Position numbers and translations under genes: made by a program. A stretch of 64,000 nucleotides of DNA from Clostridia bacterium (GTDB taxonomy: Bacteria; Bacillota; Clostridia; Monoglobales; Monoglobaceae): NCBI GenBank assembly GCA_017397725.1, contig JAFQIA010000002.1:58302-122301 (forward strand). The letters are read 5' to 3'. Below the pieces are notes generated by a model that ran no database searches, was not told the DNA's origin, and saw only the letters and a program-made list of their open reading frames with translations. Shown one piece after another: positions 45,338 to 56,774 of the stretch (within the stretch, counting starts at the first letter, position 1; the number at the start of each line of letters is the position of its first letter).

Positions 45338-46433
45338 CAAAAAAGAATATACATCCTCCTCGCTGCCCCGTCTGGAGGACGGACAGGTAGGAATCCGGGC
45401 AACGCTGAACAGTATGGGGTTTTCCAACGACCGCATCGGCTATAACGAGGCCGATGGCACCGTCACTCTGGACAACCGCACCCTGATGAAGCCCGGGTAT
45501 ATGGACGAGGATGCCGGCGTATCCTATGCATCCCAAAAGGATATTCAACAAAGTCTGGTAAACTTTTATCAAAATACCGACAATCCCATTGTCCGTGTCA
45601 GCGACGCCTTTGCCGGTGCCGCCGGCAGATACGGATTGTCTGCCGATGCCCTGACCTACGGAAACGGAACCGTTTCCGTAGGGGGCAAGCCCTTAGACAT
45701 TCTCTATATCGACGATGAGGGAAAGTCCTGGGCTTGGCAGAATACGGTAGAAAATTCTGCGCGTTCTCTCTCCAATGCCGCAGGGGTACAAAGTCCCACA
45801 GATTTGGCAAGAAATTACGAAAATCAGTATTTGCGGGAAATCTCTGCCATGGTAAATCAACTTCAGAATCGCGAGGAATTTTCCTACAACCCCGAGTCTG
45901 ACCCGGTATACCTTGCCTATCGCCAAAAATACTTGAATGAGGGCGCCAGAGCAAGCGAAAACGCAATCGCAACCTATTCCGCCTTGACCGGAGGCTACGG
46001 CAATTCTGCCGCAGTTACTGCCGGCGCACAAGCAGAGCAATACTATGCATCCCAGTTGGCAAACACCATCCCACAGCTTGCCCAACAGGCATACGAACGC
46101 TATGTGGACAAATATCAGCGGAGTGTGGATCACCTGAAGCTGATGACGAATATCTATGGCAAGGCATATCAGAATGCGGTTTCTGCCAACCAAAAGCAGG
46201 CCGAAAACTTTAACAAGGTAACCGCTTCCAATGTTGCCCGCGATGAAGGAGCAGCAAAGGAAGACCGGGAGGCTCTTCTGAATATGCAAGCCATCCTTAA
46301 GAACGACCTGACCAATCAGCAGCTTCAGACCTATCTGAAATACTATGAACAGCTGCTTGAGGCAGACCTTTCGGACAAGCAACTGAATCAGCGATTAAAC
46401 CAGGCAAAAATTTACCAGATTTACGCCAAATAA
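45327..46433 (+). CDS. probable internal virion or tail protein
   Basis: The 368-residue protein has a beta-rich, Gly-rich N-terminal third (GIRATLNSMGFSNDRIGYNEADGTVTLD) resembling a peptidoglycan-associated or tail-tip repeat. A long helical, Ala/Gln-rich C-terminal region follows (ASENAIATYSALTGGYGNSAAVTAGAQAEQ, QLAQQAYERYVDKYQ). This fits an ejection or internal virion protein of short-tailed phages, but I recognise no named family. It is the last gene before a strong terminator. Confidence 0.55.
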   Translation: MSYNKKEYTSSSLPRLEDGQVGIRATLNSMGFSNDRIGYNEADGTVTLDNRTLMKPGYMDEDAGVSYASQKDIQQSLVNFYQNTDNPIVRVSDAFAGAAGRYGLSADALTYGNGTVSVGGKPLDILYIDDEGKSWAWQNTVENSARSLSNAAGVQSPTDLARNYENQYLREISAMVNQLQNREEFSYNPESDPVYLAYRQKYLNEGARASENAIATYSALTGGYGNSAAVTAGAQAEQYYASQLANTIPQLAQQAYERYVDKYQRSVDHLKLMTNIYGKAYQNAVSANQKQAENFNKVTASNVARDEGAAKEDREALLNMQAILKNDLTNQQLQTYLKYYEQLLEADLSDKQLNQRLNQAKIYQIYAK

Positions 46434-46439
46434 CTATGT

Positions 46440-46470
46440 AAGATGCGCCCTTTTGGGCGCATCTTTTTTT
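46440..46470 (+). terminator. terminator of the virion operon
   Basis: An 11-bp perfect stem AAGATGCGCCC/GGGCGCATCTT with loop TTTT and seven T residues ends the six-gene operon. Confidence 0.9.
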
Positions 46471-46491
46471 GTAACCGAAAGGATTGTTTTG

Positions 46492-49392
46492 TTATTTGAT
46501 AATAACCATCTCTTGCACCACATCTTCGTAAACCTTGACAAAGAGTCTTGCTTCATTGCCCTCTTCAAAGATTTCGATGTCCGCAGGAGATACCAGACGG
46601 ATGGTGGGACGGTTTCTGGTAGAATCGTACAGATATACCGTCGCATCGCCGGTTGCAAAGTTGTGCACCGCACCATTGACTGTCATATTGATGCTTCCGC
46701 TGAACTTCTTGGTGACCTTACCGTAAACGGTGGTCAAGTCCTCGCTGACCTCGGTGATAAATTCGGTAGTCTTGTTGTTGATATCAAACAACAAATTGAT
46801 ACCGTCAATTTCACCTTCTGCATTGGTGCGATACTGGATAATATCTCCCTGTTCCAGCTGCTCTGCACCGCCGGTTCCCTTACGCAGAACCGTCTTGTCT
46901 ACTGCAAGGATATTCACTTCCTTGCCACCCTGCCAACCGTAAACACGGTCGGTGTCTTCAAAGTCCTCGTTCTGGGTTGCACTGATATAGTCTACCACCA
47001 GAATGGGGGATTCCGGAGCGGTAATACCGGTGGAGCTGGTGATTACCACAACTCTTGCCACATAGTTTTCCTGCAGGTCATAGACCACTGCATCATAGGT
47101 GGTTTCGTTGGCAAGGGTTGCCTTGTTCCGGATGGAGAACTTTTCGGTGTCATTGCCTGCATCGGTGGGGATATCAAAGATGATGGTATCCTCCCCAATG
47201 GCAATGCTGCCCAGCTTGCCGGAGGCACTCTTGTAAACCAAATCCTCACGGCTCATATTCTTGGTGAATACCCCTACATTGGGCGCACCGCTTGCGGTAT
47301 TGTCTACCGCAGTTTCAATGGCAGAAACCTGATTGCTGCTGTTGATTTCATAAACAATGATTTCGCCCACGGCACCGCCTGTCTGATTCAATGCATCCAC
47401 AACTGCGGACGGTTCCATACTATAGTTCTGATTCAGTCGCATTCTGGAGGTGCTGTTCAGGACCACAGTTTCACCCTTCATGGTAAAGAGCTTGAACTGG
47501 GCGGTGGTATTAAAGCCGGTATTCATTGCCGCACCTGCAAGGTAGGCATAGTTTTTACCGGTACCCTGTGCATTGTCTACGGTTGCATTGGGGTCAACCG
47601 CCGCAATCTTGCCCTCGATATCCAGATAGAAGTTTCCTCTGTCACGGAGCTGAATCTCATTGGGATAGCTTGCCGCCTTTTTGTGGAGCTCGGTGCTGCT
47701 GCCGATACGGAAACCTTGTTCGGTTGCCTCGGTAACCATACCGTTGAGCACTGCGTCAGAAACATAACCCTTAATCAGCATATTGTCATCGCTGATGGTG
47801 TAGGAAATGACATTCCACTCCTTCAAGTCGCCAACGGCAATCTCCTGTCCGTCTTTAATCAAGGTGTAAATCACACTTTCATCATCCTCGTCAAAGACCA
47901 GAGAACCATTGAGATACTTGTCGGTGACACGTCCGGTAACCTCTGAAACAGTATCTACCACCAGATTGGTGAAATGGTTGACAAATACGATTTCATAGAT
48001 ACCATTGGTGTCTGCGTCCAGCAAGGTCACATTACCGGAGGTGGGTTTTAACGCCTCATTGGTAACGGTTGCCTTGTACTTGCCGTTGTAGATATAGGTG
48101 GCATTGGCTGCGATCACTGCAGTCCGTGCATTTTCGGTGGTTTCAGTGGGCCAGTAAACAAAGCTCTTTTCTTCACCCTCTCCGCCGGTTACCGAGGAAA
48201 TGGTGTCGGAGTTTGCCTGAATCACCTTGTTCTTGTTCTCCTGAATCCGAACCACAATCAAGGTTCTCTCATCAGTGGTTTTGTCGATGCGGGCATAGTA
48301 GAGCACATGATAACCCAACATCTGGCTTGCCATGGTGTCGCCTTCCAGATATTGCTTGTTTTCAATCCGGATGCGGTCACGGTCGGTGGTTGCACCGCCG
48401 TCCAGTGCAGTTTCATAGGTTCCGGTAATCTGACCATATGCCTTTTCCACATTCAAGCGGTCATAAAGCAAGGTCTTGTCTACCACTGCATAGCTGGTGT
48501 TGGTACCATAGCCGGTCTGTTCCATCATATTGACGGTAAGGGCGTTGAATACCAACTGTGCCACGTCACCACGGGTTGCAGCCGCAGTTGCAGTACCGGT
48601 TAAGCCTCTCAGCAGCTGATTGTTGGATGCAATCTGCATATAACCGGAGGGATAACCACCCTTGTCATTGGCAGCAGGCTCATAACCCATTGCACGGACA
48701 ATGATGGTAATTGCCTCTTGCAAAAGCACCGGAGAATCCGGACGGAAAGTTCCCACATCGTCACCGACCACCATACCCTGCTGGTCTGCCACATTGATGG
48801 CGCCTACCGCCCAGTGATTGTGCGCCACATCGGGGAATCGGGTGGGTGCGGTAGAGGTTTTTGCAATATCCTCAAGACCCACCGCATAGACAGCAACCTT
48901 TGCCATCTCGCTTCGGATGATGTTGTCGTTGGGACGGAATGCACCTGTTCCCGCATCACCTACCATAATTCCCAATGCGCCCAGAAGCTCTGCAGCCTCT
49001 GCATAAGGCGTATCGGCAATATCCGGCGCCAGAGCAACCCTTTGGGTGCTATATCTGGAAAGCGCCGTGTTCTGCGGCACCGGCATACTTGCCATTCCGT
49101 TATATTTGGAACTGTTCTCAATTAAATTGGTATGAATTCCATCGGAAATGTCCAAGGTGCCGTCTGCATTGGTTCCGTCAAAGCTCCGGATTTGTGGCAT
49201 TTGCGCTGCCCCGCCGGAAATTCCCGAAACCATATCTTCTGTGGATTGCTCCACAGGGGTACTGACTGTTTGCGGCATAGACATCAGGTTGTCTGCGGAT
49301 ACGGGCTGCACTTCTTCTGCAAAAACAAAGGATGCAGAAAGCGCCCATACCAAACAGATTGCCGTAAACAGGGAGATACATCGTTTCATCAT
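46492..49392 (-). CDS. large secreted SLH-domain protein (966 residues)
   Basis: The protein has a signal peptide (about 1-25), a Ser/Thr/Gly-rich linker, then SLH repeats between about residues 120 and 310 (YAEAAELLGALGIMVGD, FPDVAHNHWAVGAINVADQQGMVVG, RGDVAQLVFNALTVN). A long beta-rich region to the end has repeated short strand units such as VTGRVTDKYLNGSL. It probably builds or anchors to the S-layer. AGGAGG precedes the ATG; MMKR gives two adjacent start codons. It is divergent from the 615-residue SLH gene across a 298-base gap. Confidence 0.85.
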   Translation of the reverse strand: MMKRCISLFTAICLVWALSASFVFAEEVQPVSADNLMSMPQTVSTPVEQSTEDMVSGISGGAAQMPQIRSFDGTNADGTLDISDGIHTNLIENSSKYNGMASMPVPQNTALSRYSTQRVALAPDIADTPYAEAAELLGALGIMVGDAGTGAFRPNDNIIRSEMAKVAVYAVGLEDIAKTSTAPTRFPDVAHNHWAVGAINVADQQGMVVGDDVGTFRPDSPVLLQEAITIIVRAMGYEPAANDKGGYPSGYMQIASNNQLLRGLTGTATAAATRGDVAQLVFNALTVNMMEQTGYGTNTSYAVVDKTLLYDRLNVEKAYGQITGTYETALDGGATTDRDRIRIENKQYLEGDTMASQMLGYHVLYYARIDKTTDERTLIVVRIQENKNKVIQANSDTISSVTGGEGEEKSFVYWPTETTENARTAVIAANATYIYNGKYKATVTNEALKPTSGNVTLLDADTNGIYEIVFVNHFTNLVVDTVSEVTGRVTDKYLNGSLVFDEDDESVIYTLIKDGQEIAVGDLKEWNVISYTISDDNMLIKGYVSDAVLNGMVTEATEQGFRIGSSTELHKKAASYPNEIQLRDRGNFYLDIEGKIAAVDPNATVDNAQGTGKNYAYLAGAAMNTGFNTTAQFKLFTMKGETVVLNSTSRMRLNQNYSMEPSAVVDALNQTGGAVGEIIVYEINSSNQVSAIETAVDNTASGAPNVGVFTKNMSREDLVYKSASGKLGSIAIGEDTIIFDIPTDAGNDTEKFSIRNKATLANETTYDAVVYDLQENYVARVVVITSSTGITAPESPILVVDYISATQNEDFEDTDRVYGWQGGKEVNILAVDKTVLRKGTGGAEQLEQGDIIQYRTNAEGEIDGINLLFDINNKTTEFITEVSEDLTTVYGKVTKKFSGSINMTVNGAVHNFATGDATVYLYDSTRNRPTIRLVSPADIEIFEEGNEARLFVKVYEDVVQEMVIIK

Positions 49393-49690
49393 AGTTTTTC
49401 CTCCTCTTGGTTTTTCTGTTTTTATGCTTGTAGATTTTTTTGTTTATTTACGAGGTTATTTTGTGCGGAGGAAGAAAAATTACACGGCAAATATTCTGGT
49501 AGCTTTGGTAAAAAAAACTTCACAAAGAAATTAATGATTTTTCTAACAAAAATTTTCATAAATATCTTGAATTTGAAAAGCAGATATGGTATATTAAAAT
49601 CAAATAGGTAGAATATGATGTGGTTTTGCGGGATTTTGTCATCCAAAAAAGCCATTTCCTATTAGAAAAACATATGTAGGAGGAACTATT
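49393..49690. other. A/T-rich divergent regulatory region between the two SLH genes
   Basis: This 298-base gap carries the plus-strand promoter at 49567-49595. I found no convincing promoter for the minus-strand gene, which must have a long A/T-rich leader. No gene, repeat or hairpin terminator is visible in it. Confidence 0.6.
49567..49595 (+). promoter_or_regulatory. promoter of the 615-residue SLH gene
   Basis: TTGAAT (49567-49572), 17 bases, TATATT (49590-49595); the leader is about 90 bases. Confidence 0.65.
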
Positions 49691-51538
49691 ATGAAAAAAC
49701 GCAGATTACTCGCTTTTGCATTGTGTCTGGCTCTTGTGCTGACCTCTGCATTGACTCCGGCATTTGCCGCAGGATTCAGCGACGTGGACAACGACCCCAC
49801 CGTTTCCTGGGCACAGGAAGCCATTCAGAAGATGGCAAACTCCGGTTATATCAAGGGTTATGAGGACGGAACTTTCCGCCCCTACCGCTCCATTTCAAAA
49901 ATTGAATGTTTAATTTTAATGGCAAGAATTTTGGGCGTGGAAGAGAGTGCTTACAAAGAAGTTGCTGCTGCCGCAAAAGACCTTTACGGCGCGGTTGCAA
50001 GCAAGCAGAACTCCACCTATGCAAACGAGCTTGCTTATCTGCTTTATAACGGCATCCTGCAGGAGAGCGACCTTTCTACTTACGCATCATCAAGCAATGC
50101 CAATACAGAGCTTCAGCGTTATCAGGCAGCCATCCTGATGTCTAAACTGCTTGGTGCAAACACCGAGGCAAAGAGCTTCAGCGTGGCAGCACCCACCTAT
50201 CCTGACGATGCAGAGATTCCGGTTTCTGCAAAAGCATATGTAGAATATGTGACCGAACAGGATATTATGAATGGTATGGCATCTACCGACGGCAGTGCAA
50301 CGGTGTTCTCACCCAACACTTCCCTGACCCGTGCCCAGATGGCAACCCTGCTTTCCAGAATGATTACAAAAATCAACAAGACCACCTACACCGCAACGGT
50401 GACCGATCTGGATTTGAAGAACAACAGCATTTCGGTAGAGCGTAACGGCAGCAACGCAAAGCGCACCATCAATGCAGACACCGTGGTTTATCTGGAAGGC
50501 GAAAAGACCACCGTTTCCGATTTGCAGAAGGATGACAACATTCTGGTGGTAGAAATCAACGGTCATGTGCAGACCATCGTGATTCAGGAAGAAGTGATTG
50601 ACGAATCTCAGATTTCTGTTGTTTACGGAAAGATTTCTCTGCTGCACAGCAATTCCACCACCAACAAGAAGATTACCATCGCAGATCCTGAGGATTTGAC
50701 CAAAACCACCATCTACCAGATTGCAGATGATTGCACCTACACCGTAAGCGGTGCAAAAGCAACCTATGGCGATTTGAAGAAGAATCAATTCGTTCGCATC
50801 ACCCTGACCAAGGACAAGATTACCGCAATCGAGGTTACCGATTCCAGCTTTGTGGTAAACGGAACTTTGGCATCGGTAGATTTTGATGATGAGAACAACG
50901 TGTTTGTCAGCGTTAACGACGCAAACAACACCAAGCAGAGCTTTGAGGTTTCTATCGACGGCGCCATGGTTGTTCGCAACGGTGAGGAAGCTGAGTATCG
51001 CGCACTTTCCATCGGCGACACCGTAAAGCTGACCATCACCTACGGAAAAATCACCCGCATCACCGCAACCAGCTCCACCGATTCCTTTAGCGGTATCCTG
51101 CGTGAAATCCATATCACCGCAACACCTTATCTGGTGATTCAGGTGGATGGTGAATTGAAAGAATTCAAACTGCGCAGCGATGCAGTCATCAAGGTTTCCG
51201 GCAATGCAGCTGAGCTTTATGACCTGCGCCGGAACGTTTCAGTGACCGGTACTCTGGACAGTGGCGACATCAAGACCATTTCTTCCAGCACCACCATCAC
51301 CGGTGAAAATGGAGAAATTACCGGTGTGGTTGCCGGCGTAAACTCCAACTACCGTGTCATCAATCTGGAAGACGAAAATGGTATGGCACAGAGCATTTAC
51401 TACAATGCAAAAACTACATTCTTAAAGAGCAACGGTAATGCAACCAACGCAAAGGCAATCGAGCTTGGCTCCACCGTTTCGGTTACCGGCGTAGAAAAGA
51501 ATGGTGTGTTTGAAGCAACCATCGTTATTGTAAAATAG
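49691..51538 (+). CDS. secreted SLH-domain protein (615 residues)
   Basis: A signal peptide (about residues 1-27, ending AFAAG) is followed by three SLH repeats: FSDVDNDPTVSWAQEAIQKM, LYGAVASKQNSTYANELAYL with LYNGILQESD, and the segment ending TSLTRAQMATLLSRM. From about residue 235 to the end, repeated beta-strand units (TATVTDLDLKNNSISVERNG, VVEINGHVQTIVIQ, VRITLTKDKITAIEV) suggest stacked small beta domains. It is a candidate S-layer protein. AGGAGG precedes the ATG; it ends at a bidirectional terminator. Confidence 0.86.
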   Translation: MKKRRLLAFALCLALVLTSALTPAFAAGFSDVDNDPTVSWAQEAIQKMANSGYIKGYEDGTFRPYRSISKIECLILMARILGVEESAYKEVAAAAKDLYGAVASKQNSTYANELAYLLYNGILQESDLSTYASSSNANTELQRYQAAILMSKLLGANTEAKSFSVAAPTYPDDAEIPVSAKAYVEYVTEQDIMNGMASTDGSATVFSPNTSLTRAQMATLLSRMITKINKTTYTATVTDLDLKNNSISVERNGSNAKRTINADTVVYLEGEKTTVSDLQKDDNILVVEINGHVQTIVIQEEVIDESQISVVYGKISLLHSNSTTNKKITIADPEDLTKTTIYQIADDCTYTVSGAKATYGDLKKNQFVRITLTKDKITAIEVTDSSFVVNGTLASVDFDDENNVFVSVNDANNTKQSFEVSIDGAMVVRNGEEAEYRALSIGDTVKLTITYGKITRITATSSTDSFSGILREIHITATPYLVIQVDGELKEFKLRSDAVIKVSGNAAELYDLRRNVSVTGTLDSGDIKTISSSTTITGENGEITGVVAGVNSNYRVINLEDENGMAQSIYYNAKTTFLKSNGNATNAKAIELGSTVSVTGVEKNGVFEATIVIVK

Positions 51539-51564
51539 TATTGCAAAAAAATATTTTATGATAC

Positions 51565-51599
51565 AAAAAAACGGCTGAAATTTCTTCAGCCGTTTTTTT
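51565..51599. terminator. bidirectional terminator between the SLH gene and sigH
   Basis: A 15-bp stem AAAAAAACGGCTGAA/TTCAGCCGTTTTTTT with a five-base loop, shared by the converging genes. Confidence 0.88.
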
Positions 51600-52215
51600 A
51601 TTCTTCATTGGTTGTTAATTTTCGTTTGATGCGCTGGAGCGCATTGTCAATGGACTTGGGTTCTCTGCCAAGCTCTACCGCAATCTCCCGATAATCCATC
51701 CCGCTCAGGTGCAAGGAAAGTACCGAGCGTTCTAACGAACTCAGCTTTTGGGCGATTTCCAATTCCATCGCCTCCGCCTTTTCCCGTCTTAGGAGCAGTT
51801 CCTCCGGGTCGTTGGATTCCCGCTCTGCCAACATTTCCACCAAGGTGCGCTCCGAGTCTTCTTCATAGACTGCAGAACTGAGAGAAACATAAGAGTTGAG
51901 CGGAATATGTTTCTGTCTGGTTGCCATCTTGACGGCGGTGAGAATCTGGCGTTTGATACAAAGCTCGGCAAATCCCCGAAAGGATGCCTGCTTGGTAATA
52001 TCAAAATCACGGATTGCCTTAAAAAGCCCAATCATCCCCTCCTGCACCAAATCATCCCTGTCGGCGCCCGCCAGATAATAGTCCTTGGCTCTGGCACGCA
52101 CCAAATTTTTATATTTGGAAAGAATGTACTCCGTTGCCTGCTTGTCGCCCTCTGCCGAAAGCTCCACCACTTGCTCATCAGCCAGCAGTTGATAATCAAA
52201 ATCTTTTTCTATCAT
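51598..52215 (-). CDS. sigH: SigH-type RNA polymerase sigma factor
   Basis: The 205-residue sigma-70 family protein has regions 2 (LADEQVVELSAEGDKQATEYIL, DDLVQEGMIGLFKAIRDFD, FRGFAELCIKRQIL) and 4 (LSSLERSVLSLHLSGMDYREIAVELG, PKSIDNALQRIKRKL) but no region 1.1 or extensive region 3, as in SigH of Bacillus. SigH there governs the transition to stationary phase and sporulation. Here it has its own promoter and stands alone. Confidence 0.9.
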   Translation of the reverse strand: MIEKDFDYQLLADEQVVELSAEGDKQATEYILSKYKNLVRARAKDYYLAGADRDDLVQEGMIGLFKAIRDFDITKQASFRGFAELCIKRQILTAVKMATRQKHIPLNSYVSLSSAVYEEDSERTLVEMLAERESNDPEELLLRREKAEAMELEIAQKLSSLERSVLSLHLSGMDYREIAVELGREPKSIDNALQRIKRKLTTNEE

Positions 52216-52247
52216 TATTTCATCCGCCCGTTTTTCAACTTTTCTTT

Positions 52248-52276
52248 ATTATACACCTCTGTTTTTCATAACACAA
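52248..52276 (-). promoter_or_regulatory. promoter of sigH
   Basis: Minus strand: TTGTGT (52276-52271), 17 bases, TATAAT (52253-52248). It is divergent from the tmcAL promoter 20 bases away. Confidence 0.65.
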
Positions 52277-52296
52277 GAAAAATTTATAAATTTCCC

Positions 52297-52324
52297 TTGT
52301 GCAAAGTTTTTTTTATGTTATACT
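52297..52324 (+). promoter_or_regulatory. promoter of tmcAL
   Basis: TTGTGC (52297-52302), 16 bases, TATACT (52319-52324). Confidence 0.55.
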
Positions 52325-52359
52325 ATAAAGGATGATGATTTAGAAAGTGAGGAATCGGG

Positions 52360-53508
52360 ATGAAGATTGGTGCGGTCGTCTGCGAATATAATCCGCTCCA
52401 CAATGGACATTGCCATCAGCTTGCCGTAGCGCGCCAGACCTTGGGTCTGGATGCCATCGTCGGCATCATGAGCGGAAACTTTGTTCAGCGCGGAGAGATG
52501 GCGCTGCTCCCCAAAAAGGTGCGTGCTTCTGCCGCCCTCAGCCACGGGATGGATTTGGTGTTGGAACTGCCTGCGGTTCTGACTCTGCAATCGGCAGAAC
52601 GATATGCCCGCAACGCGGTGATGACCTTGAACGCTCTGGGCTGTGTGGATACCCTGTTTTTTGGTGCAGAATCTCCCGAAACCGAGCTTTTGATGCAGAT
52701 TGCCACCGTCCTTGCAAATGAAGATGCTGCTTGGAAACAGGCATTGCAAGAGGGTCTTTCCAAAGGTCTTTCCTTTGCGGTTGCCCGCTCTGAGGCGGTG
52801 AAATCCCTTTTGGGTCCTGCCTCGGCGGAAATTCTCAACAAGCCCAACAACATCCTTGGGGTGGAATACTGCAAAGCCTTGCTCCGCTTAAGGAGTAATA
52901 TCAAACCCTGCGCTCTGCCCCGAGAAGGCGCACAACACCACGACGCTGCGGGTACCGGACAATTTGCCTCCGGCACCGCCATTCGGGAACTACTGTTGAA
53001 AGAGGAGGATGCCTCTGCCTATGTTCCGGAGGATTTGCAGGAACTTTATGCATCTGCGCCCAAGTTCCGGATGGAAAAAATGGAAAAGGCACTGCTTGCC
53101 TCCCTGTGTATGAAAACACCGGAGGAGCTATGCAACATTGCGGATGTGTCCGAGGGTTTGGAATACGCCCTGCCCCGCAACGCCTTTCTGGCAGAGAATC
53201 TGGAGGAACTGATTCTGGGTGTCAAGTCCAAACGTTACGCTTACAGCCGTATCCGCCGCATTATCTTAAATGCGTATCTTGGCATCACCCGTACCGATGG
53301 GGATTTGACTCCCTCCTATATCCGGATTCTGGATTTCAACGAAACCGGTCAGCAGGTATTGCATCTGGCAAAGGAAACTGCTACCTTGCCCCTTGCCAAA
53401 AACGGGGCGCAAATCAAAGACATTCCCGCCGCCCTCAACCTCTGGCAACGGGAGCTTACCTTTGATAAGGTATACCAATTATTCTTAGATGAAAAAGGTG
53501 TCTGCTAG
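52360..53508 (+). CDS. tmcAL: tRNA(Met) cytidine acetate ligase TmcAL (YlbM-like)
   Basis: TmcAL activates acetate with ATP and forms N4-acetylcytidine at the wobble position of elongator tRNA-Met. The 382-residue protein starts with the nucleotidyltransferase motif CEYNPLHNGHCHQLA and has SGNFVQRGEMALLPK, DLVLELPAVLTLQSAERYA, KPNNILGVEYCKAL and YSRIRRIILNAYLGI. Its stop codon TAG lies in the loop of the terminator hairpin that follows. Confidence 0.93.
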   Translation: MKIGAVVCEYNPLHNGHCHQLAVARQTLGLDAIVGIMSGNFVQRGEMALLPKKVRASAALSHGMDLVLELPAVLTLQSAERYARNAVMTLNALGCVDTLFFGAESPETELLMQIATVLANEDAAWKQALQEGLSKGLSFAVARSEAVKSLLGPASAEILNKPNNILGVEYCKALLRLRSNIKPCALPREGAQHHDAAGTGQFASGTAIRELLLKEEDASAYVPEDLQELYASAPKFRMEKMEKALLASLCMKTPEELCNIADVSEGLEYALPRNAFLAENLEELILGVKSKRYAYSRIRRIILNAYLGITRTDGDLTPSYIRILDFNETGQQVLHLAKETATLPLAKNGAQIKDIPAALNLWQRELTFDKVYQLFLDEKGVC

Positions 53509-53521
53509 GCAGACACCTTTT

Positions 53522-53522
<1 letters not shown>
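53492..53522. terminator. bidirectional terminator between tmcAL and eno
   Basis: A 14-bp stem AAAAAGGTGTCTGC/GCAGACACCTTTTT with loop TAG, which is the tmcAL stop codon; the right end overlaps the eno stop. Confidence 0.88.
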
Positions 53523-56045
<2,523 letters not shown>

Positions 56046-56049
<4 letters not shown>

Positions 56050-56771
56050 TCACTCTCGTCCTTTCCCAGTTTCCAGTCAGGAAGTCCCGTCTGGATGGCG
56101 TGCATCATCTTGGTTTTGAAAAACCGATCCTCTTGCATCTTCTCTGCAATAAAGTCCTTCATATCCTGCCGTTTGGAAGCTCCGTCCATAGGGCAAGGAT
56201 TTTTTACAACGGGCAGTTCGTTACGATAGGCAAAGCCTTTGATTTCCCCCTCAGGAAGATAAATCATCGGACGAATCACATGGATGTCCCGTCTGGAAAG
56301 ATAGGTGATGGGCGAAAAGCAGTTGAGCCGTCCCTCATAAAACAAGGAGAGGAAAAAGGTTTCCAGCACATCCTCATTGTGATGGCCAAGGGCAACCTTG
56401 TTGCAACCCATCTCCACCGCCGCATCGTTTAAGCCCCCTCGGCGCATTTTGGCGCAGAGGGAGCAGGGGTTCTTTTCCTTTCGCACATCAAAGATGACTT
56501 CCTTGATGTCGGTCATCTTCACAAGATAAGGAACCTCCAGCCTGTCGCAAAGGTCTTTGACCTTGTCAAAGCTGACATCCTCAAAACCCATATGCAAAGA
56601 AATGGCACACAGGCTGAAGCGGTTTGGATAAAACCGCCTCAGCTCTGCCAAAGCACAAAGCAGGGTCAGGCTGTCCTTGCCGCCGGAAATCCCGACGGCA
56701 ATGCGATCGCCCTCCTGTATCATCTGATAATCATCCACCGCCCGACGAACACGGCTTAAAATTCGTTTCAC
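56046..56771 (-). CDS. TtcA-like tRNA 2-thiolation protein
   Basis: The 241-residue PP-loop ATPase has AVGISGGKDSLTLLCAL (SGGKDS about residues 30-35), the Cys pair CSLCAK (about residue 103) and NPCPMDG with a third Cys (about 194), and GHHNEDVLETFFLSLF. TtcA makes 2-thiocytidine at position 32 of some tRNAs through an Fe-S cluster. Several related PP-loop enzymes share this layout. It lies three bases after gyrA. Confidence 0.85.
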
Positions 56772-56774
56772 AGA

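Noticed and set aside
40618..46470. Complete prophage
   Set aside because: No integrase, att repeats, portal, terminase, lysis or regulator genes are present, so only an isolated structural operon can be claimed.
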